Made by a program: the position numbers and the translations under genes. Below, piece by piece: positions 1 through 5,200 of a stretch of 6,629 nt of DNA (the first letter of the stretch is position 1; every line of letters begins with the position of its first letter). Below the pieces are notes generated by a model. The model was not told the DNA's origin, made no database searches, and was given only the letters and a program-made list of their open reading frames with translations. The DNA comes from an uncultured Flavobacteriaceae bacterium (GTDB lineage: Bacteria > Bacteroidota > Bacteroidia > Flavobacteriales > Flavobacteriaceae), in contig CALZKX010000249.1 in assembly GCA_945788155.1 (NCBI GenBank), positions 1-6,629 of the forward strand, read 5' to 3'.

Positions 1-432
1 AACATCTTTGAAGAATTAGCCATTGAATATCCGTTTATTGTAGAAAGAGACACCAACGAAACAGTGCTTAAAACACCTATGAAAGTTGATAGCAAAGAAA
101 AAGCATTGGTCATGGACATACCAATGCTTGAAGGCACCAAATTTTGGTTTACAAACCCACCAGAATTTGATATTGTTGAAGAAGTCATTGACAAAGCAAC
201 CCAATTAAAACAAGACACTAATGAAGATGCAGATGCCTTATTAGTGTTTTCCTGTGCTGGCAGACAACCAGTTCTTGGTCCCATGGCAACCCAAGAAAAC
301 GAAGGTCTTGCCGAAGTTTGGCAAACACCAATGGCTGGCTTTTTTACCTATGGCGAATTTGGACGTGTGTTAAATGGCAAACAAAATTTCCATTCAGGAG
401 CCTGTTGTTGGGTAACATTAAAAGAGACATAA
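1..432 (+). CDS. FIST-domain sensor protein, C-terminal part (5' end outside window)
   Basis: The frame is open from base 1 and ends at TAA 430-432, giving the last 143 residues. The full family protein is usually close to 400 residues, so more than half is missing on the left. The visible part matches the FIST C-terminal domain: the strand ALLVFSCAGRQPVLG, then an acidic helix region, then the family signature PMAGFFTYGEFGRVLNG and a final His-containing strand (FHSGACCWVTLKE) close to the stop. FIST domains are known as sensory domains in bacterial signalling proteins and are thought to bind small ligands; the ligand here cannot be read from sequence. A histidine kinase follows on the same strand after a 365-nt gap, which fits a sensor-kinase pairing, but the gap leaves co-transcription unproven. 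An odd point is the adjacent cysteine pair near the C-terminus. The first in-frame ATG at 79 is an internal methionine, not the start. Confidence 0.85.
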   Translation, partial: NIFEELAIEYPFIVERDTNETVLKTPMKVDSKEKALVMDIPMLEGTKFWFTNPPEFDIVEEVIDKATQLKQDTNEDADALLVFSCAGRQPVLGPMATQENEGLAEVWQTPMAGFFTYGEFGRVLNGKQNFHSGACCWVTLKET

Positions 433-552
433 AGGAAGCATGTTATTAAGTTATTTGGGTATTGAGTTTTATCAAAAAACCTAAATAATGTGAATTAGAT
501 ATAAATCATAATTTATTGATTATAAAGTATGTACAATTTTAAACTATTTACA

Positions 553-659
553 AACACCCTCCTCAATCCTCCCTCAAGGGAGGAATTGTCCCCTTGAGGA
601 TTATCGAAATGAAAATATATTTTCAGTGAAGATACCGAGCGTAGCTCATTAGGGGTGTA
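553..659 (+). repeat. Palindromic intergenic repeat element, about 107 bp
   Basis: The left end, AACACCCTCCT, and the right end, AGGGGTGTA, are imperfect inverted repeats of each other. Inside are a 7-bp inverted repeat with a 2-nt loop (CCTCCCT/AGGGAGG, 568-583), an overlapping alternative 9-bp stem (572-580 with 591-599), a perfect 16-bp palindrome (610-625, TGAAAATATATTTTCA) and a small GAGC-GTA-GCTC hairpin (637-647). The first 35 bases recur in inverted orientation inside the histidine kinase gene at 1608-1640, which shows that this is a dispersed repeat. The outer limits are inferred from the inverted ends; no target duplication was identified. The T-run just after it could let it act as a weak terminator when transcribed. 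Confidence 0.7.
610..625. repeat. Perfect 16-bp AT-rich palindrome
   Basis: TGAAAATATATTTTCA equals its own reverse complement. It sits in the middle of the larger repeat element. It could be part of the element's fold or a binding site for a dimeric protein; nothing in the sequence decides between these, and AT-rich DNA makes such palindromes less surprising. Confidence 0.5.
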
Positions 660-773
660 TTTTTTTACAAATCACCTGTAAATCTCAGGTAATTATGTCG
701 AACTCACGTTAAATAGCAATTAATTATGTAGCTTAAGATTATAGAAGGAATAGAATCGAATAACCAAAAAAGA

Positions 774-791
774 TTCCCGTTTTCGCGGGAA
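774..791 (+). repeat. GC-rich hairpin directly upstream of the kinase start codon
   Basis: TTCCCG (774-779) pairs with CGGGAA (786-791) around a 6-nt loop, in an otherwise AT-rich region. The 3' arm ends six bases before the ATG at 798, where a ribosome binding site would normally lie. It resembles the short TTCCCG...CGGGAA hairpin repeats dispersed in many bacterial genomes, or a translation-modulating element. The fold is read from the sequence; any function is inferred. Confidence 0.5.
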
Positions 792-797
792 ACATAT

Positions 798-1862
798 ATG
801 AATCAACACCTAAAACATATTTTAGACTTTATCAATGAAGCAAAACATCTTTCTGAAGATGAAAAAGTAGCCTTATTGAAATCAGTAAAAAGTGCAGATA
901 AAGATTTACTCATTTCAGAATTTAAACTGGAACGTACCGAAAAAGTAAAACGTACCACAGCCATTTTATTGGAAGAAACCATAGAAGAGCTGGAACAAAA
1001 ACGAAAAGCCATCGAAGATTCCAACGACGCTTTGCAAAAGTCGCTTAAGGAATTAAAAGCCACGCAATCGCAATTAATTCAATCAGAAAAAATGGCAAGT
1101 TTAGGTGAATTAACTGCTGGTATTGCACACGAAATTCAAAACCCCTTAAACTTCGTCAATAATTTTTCTGAAGTCAGTAAAGAATTGCTGGAAGAAATGC
1201 TGGAAGAAATCCAAAATGGCGATATGGAAGAGGTAGATGCCATTGCTAAGGATGTTATTCAAAATTTAGAGAAAATAAACCATCATGGCAAACGTGCTGA
1301 CGGAATTGTAAAAGGCATGTTGCAACACAGTAGAACCAGTTCAGGAACAAAAGAAGACACAGATATCAACGTTTTGGTTGATGAATATCTACGTCTCGCC
1401 TATCATGGGTTACGAGCCAAAGACAAATCGTTCAATGCTACATTGCAAACACATTTAGATGATAACATTAAGACCATAAACATAGCGCCTCAAGATATTG
1501 GTCGCGTGGTATTGAACCTTATAACCAATGCGTTTTACGCCGTAACCGAACGGAAAAAGGAAAGCAAAGAAGAGTTCCAACCCATGGTAATAGTGACTAC
1601 TGAGCGTAATCCCTCCCTTGAGGGAGGACAGGAGGGTGTTAAAATTTCGGTTAAGGATAACGGAAATGGCATCCCTCAAAAAGTATTGGATAAAATTTTT
1701 CAGCCCTTTTTTACAACAAAACCCACTGGACAAGGTACTGGATTGGGACTATCATTAAGTTACGATATTATTAAAGCTCATGGTGGCGAGATTAAAGTAA
1801 CTACCAAAGAAAACCAAGGTACAACATTCATCATTTCATTACCAACAAACAAAAACGCATGA
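798..1862 (+). CDS. Soluble sensor-less histidine kinase (HisKA + HATPase)
   Basis: A 354-residue two-component histidine kinase that would autophosphorylate on His and pass phosphate to a response regulator not seen here. Residues 1-50 are helical and charged and match no sensor domain I recognise. Residues about 55-97 are a coiled coil rich in Glu, Lys and Leu. The H-box is at 98-116 (KMASLGELTAGIAHEIQNP) with His111 as the phosphoacceptor. The N-box is at 238-249 (VLNLITNAFYAV), the G1 box at 287-293 (DNGNGIP), the F-box near FFTTKP (304-309) and the G2 box at 313-318 (GTGLGL), so all catalytic motifs are intact. There is no signal peptide or membrane segment, so it is cytoplasmic and must receive input from a partner. 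ATG 798 is the only start available: an in-frame TAG lies at 729 with no other ATG between. The start lacks a Shine-Dalgarno sequence, as is usual in Bacteroidetes. Residues 271-281 are encoded by an inserted palindromic repeat. Its stop overlaps the start of the next gene by four bases. Confidence 0.95.
   Translation: MNQHLKHILDFINEAKHLSEDEKVALLKSVKSADKDLLISEFKLERTEKVKRTTAILLEETIEELEQKRKAIEDSNDALQKSLKELKATQSQLIQSEKMASLGELTAGIAHEIQNPLNFVNNFSEVSKELLEEMLEEIQNGDMEEVDAIAKDVIQNLEKINHHGKRADGIVKGMLQHSRTSSGTKEDTDINVLVDEYLRLAYHGLRAKDKSFNATLQTHLDDNIKTINIAPQDIGRVVLNLITNAFYAVTERKKESKEEFQPMVIVTTERNPSLEGGQEGVKISVKDNGNGIPQKVLDKIFQPFFTTKPTGQGTGLGLSLSYDIIKAHGGEIKVTTKENQGTTFIISLPTNKNA
1608..1640 (-). repeat. 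Copy of the intergenic palindromic repeat inside the kinase coding sequence
   Basis: The reverse complement of these 33 bases aligns with 553-587. An 11-base block (AACACCCTCCT) and a 16-base block (CCTCCCTCAAGGGAGG) are identical; a 4-nt versus 2-nt spacer and one end base differ. The copy starts exactly at a codon boundary and spans 11 codons, adding NPSLEGGQEGV (residues 271-281) between two beta strands of the ATPase domain, before the G1 box. The reading frame and all motifs are kept, which suggests insertion into a tolerant surface loop. Confidence 0.8.
1859..1862 (+). promoter_or_regulatory. ATGA stop-start overlap (translational coupling)
   Basis: The TGA stop of the histidine kinase (1860-1862) overlaps the ATG (1859-1861) of the next gene. 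Such overlaps are typical of co-transcribed, translationally coupled genes. The start is supported by the NTF2-like domain, which begins within the first few residues after it. Confidence 0.8.
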
Positions 1863-2254
1863 AACTTAACAAAAAACTAGAAAACGAAATCTGGAAAATT
1901 TATGATATTTGGATGCAAGGATACCTTAATGCAGATGTTGAAACATATAATCTTTATTTTGATGAAGACTACCATTTTATAGGCTCAACAAACAACGAAG
2001 AATTTCTAAACAGAAAAGATACAACAGAATTTTTTAGAGCTACAGGAGACCAGTTTGCGGGAATGACAGATTTGCGAAAGGAGACTAAAACACTTGAAGT
2101 ATTTGGTGAACATGTTTTTCTAACTCATTTTTTTGATGCTTGGTTTAAAAACGACGAGGACTGGAGTTATTATGGGAGATTTCGATTTTCTTCTGTAATG
2201 CATCAAACTAAAGAAGGCTGGCGTTTTATATATCAACATTTTTCGATGCCAGAC
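1859..2254 (+). other. NTF2/SnoaL-like N-terminal domain of the array protein
   Basis: Residues 1 to about 132 are rich in aromatics and have the layout of the SnoaL-3 type of NTF2-like domain: an N-terminal amphipathic helix (EIWKIYDIWMQGYLNADVE), a Tyr/Phe-rich segment around YFDEDYHFIG, central beta strands (VFGEHVFLTHFFDAWF) and a closing strand with Trp-Arg and a His-Phe-Ser-Met-Pro end. NTF2-like folds form a cone-shaped pocket that binds small hydrophobic molecules or acts as a dimerisation unit. No catalytic residues can be assigned, so a ligand-binding or dimerising role is the likelier one. Confidence 0.75.
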
Positions 2255-5200
2255 TCTAAATCTGAAGAAGGCGAAACTATTGGCTTTGATAAAGTCCATT
2301 TAGAAAATCAAGAGCTTCGAGAAGCTATTCAGCGCAGAACGAAAGAACTGGAAGAAAAAAACCGAGAACTCGAAGTAGAAACAGCCTTAGAGCGTATTCG
2401 TGCGCAAGCTGTCGCCATGAAAGCATCTACAGATTTGTTGGACATAGTCGTTACCATGCGCAACGAGTTCATTAAACTTGGTCATGAAGCGCATTATTTT
2501 TGGCACATGATGTGGCTACCAGAAATTTATGAAAAAGCAATGACGTCAGGCGATGGCACAAAAATTGGTTTTGTCATGAAACTACCAAGGCATATACATG
2601 GTGACATCCCTTTGTTAGCCAAATGGGAAAAAAGCAAGAAGCCAACCGTTGTGTATGCCATGAATGTTGACGAAGCTTTAGATTATGTAAATAAAATGAT
2701 AACGCTGGGCGATTTTCAAAATATTGACCCTCAAGCACCTACAGAAGAAGACGTTAGACATATTGGTGGATTGACCTTTATCATGGCACGAACCACACAT
2801 GGAGAAATTGGCTACAGTTTACCTGGAGTAGTAAAAAACCCTCCAAAAGAAGATATCGATATTTTAGTAAAGTTTGCTGGCGCATTCGATTTGGCACATC
2901 AACGTTTCCTTGACCTTCAAAAAGCCGAAGCACAAGCACGAGAAACCCAAATTGAACTAGCTCTTGAAAAAGTAAGAAGCCGTACTATGGCTATGCAGCA
3001 TAGTGATGAGTTAAATGATGTTGTAAAGGCAATGTTTGAAAATTTAAAAGAACTCCAAATCCCAAATACAGCTGTTGGCATTGCTGTTCGCATTGAAAAT
3101 TCAAAAGATCTAAATGCCTTTGTTTGTGGTGAAAACAAAAAAGGCTTAGTAATCACCAATTATCGTCTTCCTTATTTTAAAAATAAAATATGTAATGATT
3201 TAAATAACACTCTTGAAAAACAATTGGATTATTATGTTGGTCATTATTCAAAAAAAGAAAAAAACGCGTTTTATAAGTATTTGATCGAACATACTCCAGA
3301 ATTTGGCAATCTGCCAAACGATATAAAACACATGATATTTGAAAGCCTTACCTATACCATTTCCATGGTGGCTTCAAAACATTCCATTTTCAATATCAAT
3401 GATTTTGAAGGAAAAGAATTATCTAAAAACAATGCAGATATCATCAAGCGTTTCGCCAAAGTATTTGAGCATACATACACACGTTTCCTTGACCTTCAAA
3501 AAGCCGAAGCTCAAGCAAGGGAAACCCAAATTGAACTAGCACTGGAAAAAGTACGAAGCCGCACCATGGCAATGCAAAAAAGTAAAGAGTTGGCCGATGT
3601 AGCTACCGTTTTATTCCAGCAAGTAAAAGAATTGGGCATTGAGCAATGGACCTGTGGTTTTAACATTTGGGAATCTGGAGATACCGAATTTACATTTTAT
3701 CCTGGCGGACCTGATGGCGAAATCCTCCCATCTTGCAAAGTGCCTCTTATGGAGCATCCTATTTTTAGGCAGTTCGATGAATCAAAAAGAAGAGGTGATG
3801 AGCTTTTTGTCTATGAAAAACAAGGAGAAGTCCAAAAGGACCATTACAAATACATGCACTCACTTCCAGGTATTGGAGATATGCTTCAAGGCATGCTGGA
3901 CAGTGGTTTGGAATTTCCTGAATATCAAATTGATCATGTGGCCAACTTTGCTTATGGCAACATGATATTTATTACCTATCAACCTGTTCCAGAAATGCAT
4001 GGCGTTTTTAAACGTTTTGCCAAAGTATTCGAGCAAACCTATACACGTTTCCTCGACCTACAAAAAGCCGAAGCTCAAGCTAGAGAAGCACAAATTGAAA
4101 CAGCTTTAGAAAAAGTAAGAAGCCGAACCATGGCCATGCAAAAAGGAGAAGAAATCAAGGATGTTGTTGTACTCTTATATAAAGAGCTCATAGCACTTGG
4201 TGTTACCAACTTTGCTACATGTGGCTATGTGGAAATAAATGAGAATACGAGCAGGCAAGAAACTTGGGTCACCAGTCCTGGAGGAAATTCATTAGGATTA
4301 TTTTATCTTCCATTAACTGGAGATATTCATTTTGACGAACGCTACGAGGCATGGAAAAAGCAACAAACTGTATTCCACCAAACAGTTGCTGGTAAAGAGC
4401 GGAAAAAACATCTTGAATATGCCATTACCACATTTAATTCAAAAGAGGCAGAAGAAATGGTTTTAAATCAGTTCCCAGACCCAACCGTATTTTATTGCTT
4501 TAATTTTTCACATGGGTACTTACACCTCGTATCAGGTTCCTACTTAAATGAAGAAGAAAAGTCTTTATTAGCAAGATTTACAAGAGTGTTCGAACAAACC
4601 TATGCACGTTTCCTCGACTTACAAAAAGCCGAAGCCCAAGCAAGGGAATCTCAAATTCAATTAGCTTTAGAACGTGTTCGTGCCAGAACCATGGCAATGC
4701 AAAATAGTAACGAACTCGTTGAAACCTCAGAGTTATTGTTTGAGCAAATTAAAGATTTAGGCATTGAAGTATGGTCTTGTGGCTATAGTTTATGGTATGA
4801 TGACGATTCTTATTTTATAGGCTATAACCCTATGCCAAATGGTAAAATGGGTCCAACCTTTAAGATTCCACTAACTGAAGATATCTTTTTTAAAACCATA
4901 AGAAAAGCAAAAAGAGAGGGTCAGGAATTTTTGATATTTGAATCAAAAGGAAAATCGTTGGAAAAGACTTATCAATATATGGATACACTTCCAGTGGTTG
5001 GGGAAGCTATGAGGGGAATTGTTGAATCTGGATTTGAGTTACCCAAATTCCAAGTGACTCACTGCGGATTTTTCACACATGGACATTTAATGTTCATCAC
5101 ACATAAGCACTATCCTGAAGCACATGACATATTCAAGCGATTTACCAAGGAATTCGAGCAAACCTACACACGTTTCCTCGACCTGCAAAAAGCCGAAGCA

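Larger units (their letters stand above)
433..797. other. Gene-free spacer between the FIST gene and the histidine kinase
   Basis: No credible coding frame is present on either strand. The first 120 bases are AT-rich and show no convincing terminator or Bacteroidetes-type promoter. Bases 553-659 hold a repeat element, directly followed by seven T (660-666). Bases 674-690 can form a weak hairpin (5-bp stem ACCTG/CAGGT, 7-nt loop). Bases 774-791 form a GC-rich hairpin next to the kinase start. The stretch 691-773 shows nothing recognisable. Confidence 0.7.

Noticed and set aside
433..480. Rho-independent terminator after the FIST gene
   Set aside because: No stable GC-rich stem followed by a T-run can be drawn here; the only T-run after structured DNA is at 660-666, behind the repeat element.
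516..540. TTG ... TACAATTTT as a Bacteroidetes-type promoter for the kinase
   Set aside because: The spacing between the two parts is about 13 bases, shorter than expected for the TTG/TAnnTTTG consensus, and the site is more than 250 bases from the start codon.
1455..1733. Antisense frame of 92 codons inside the kinase gene
   Set aside because: It lies wholly under well-conserved kinase motifs and has no recognisable product.
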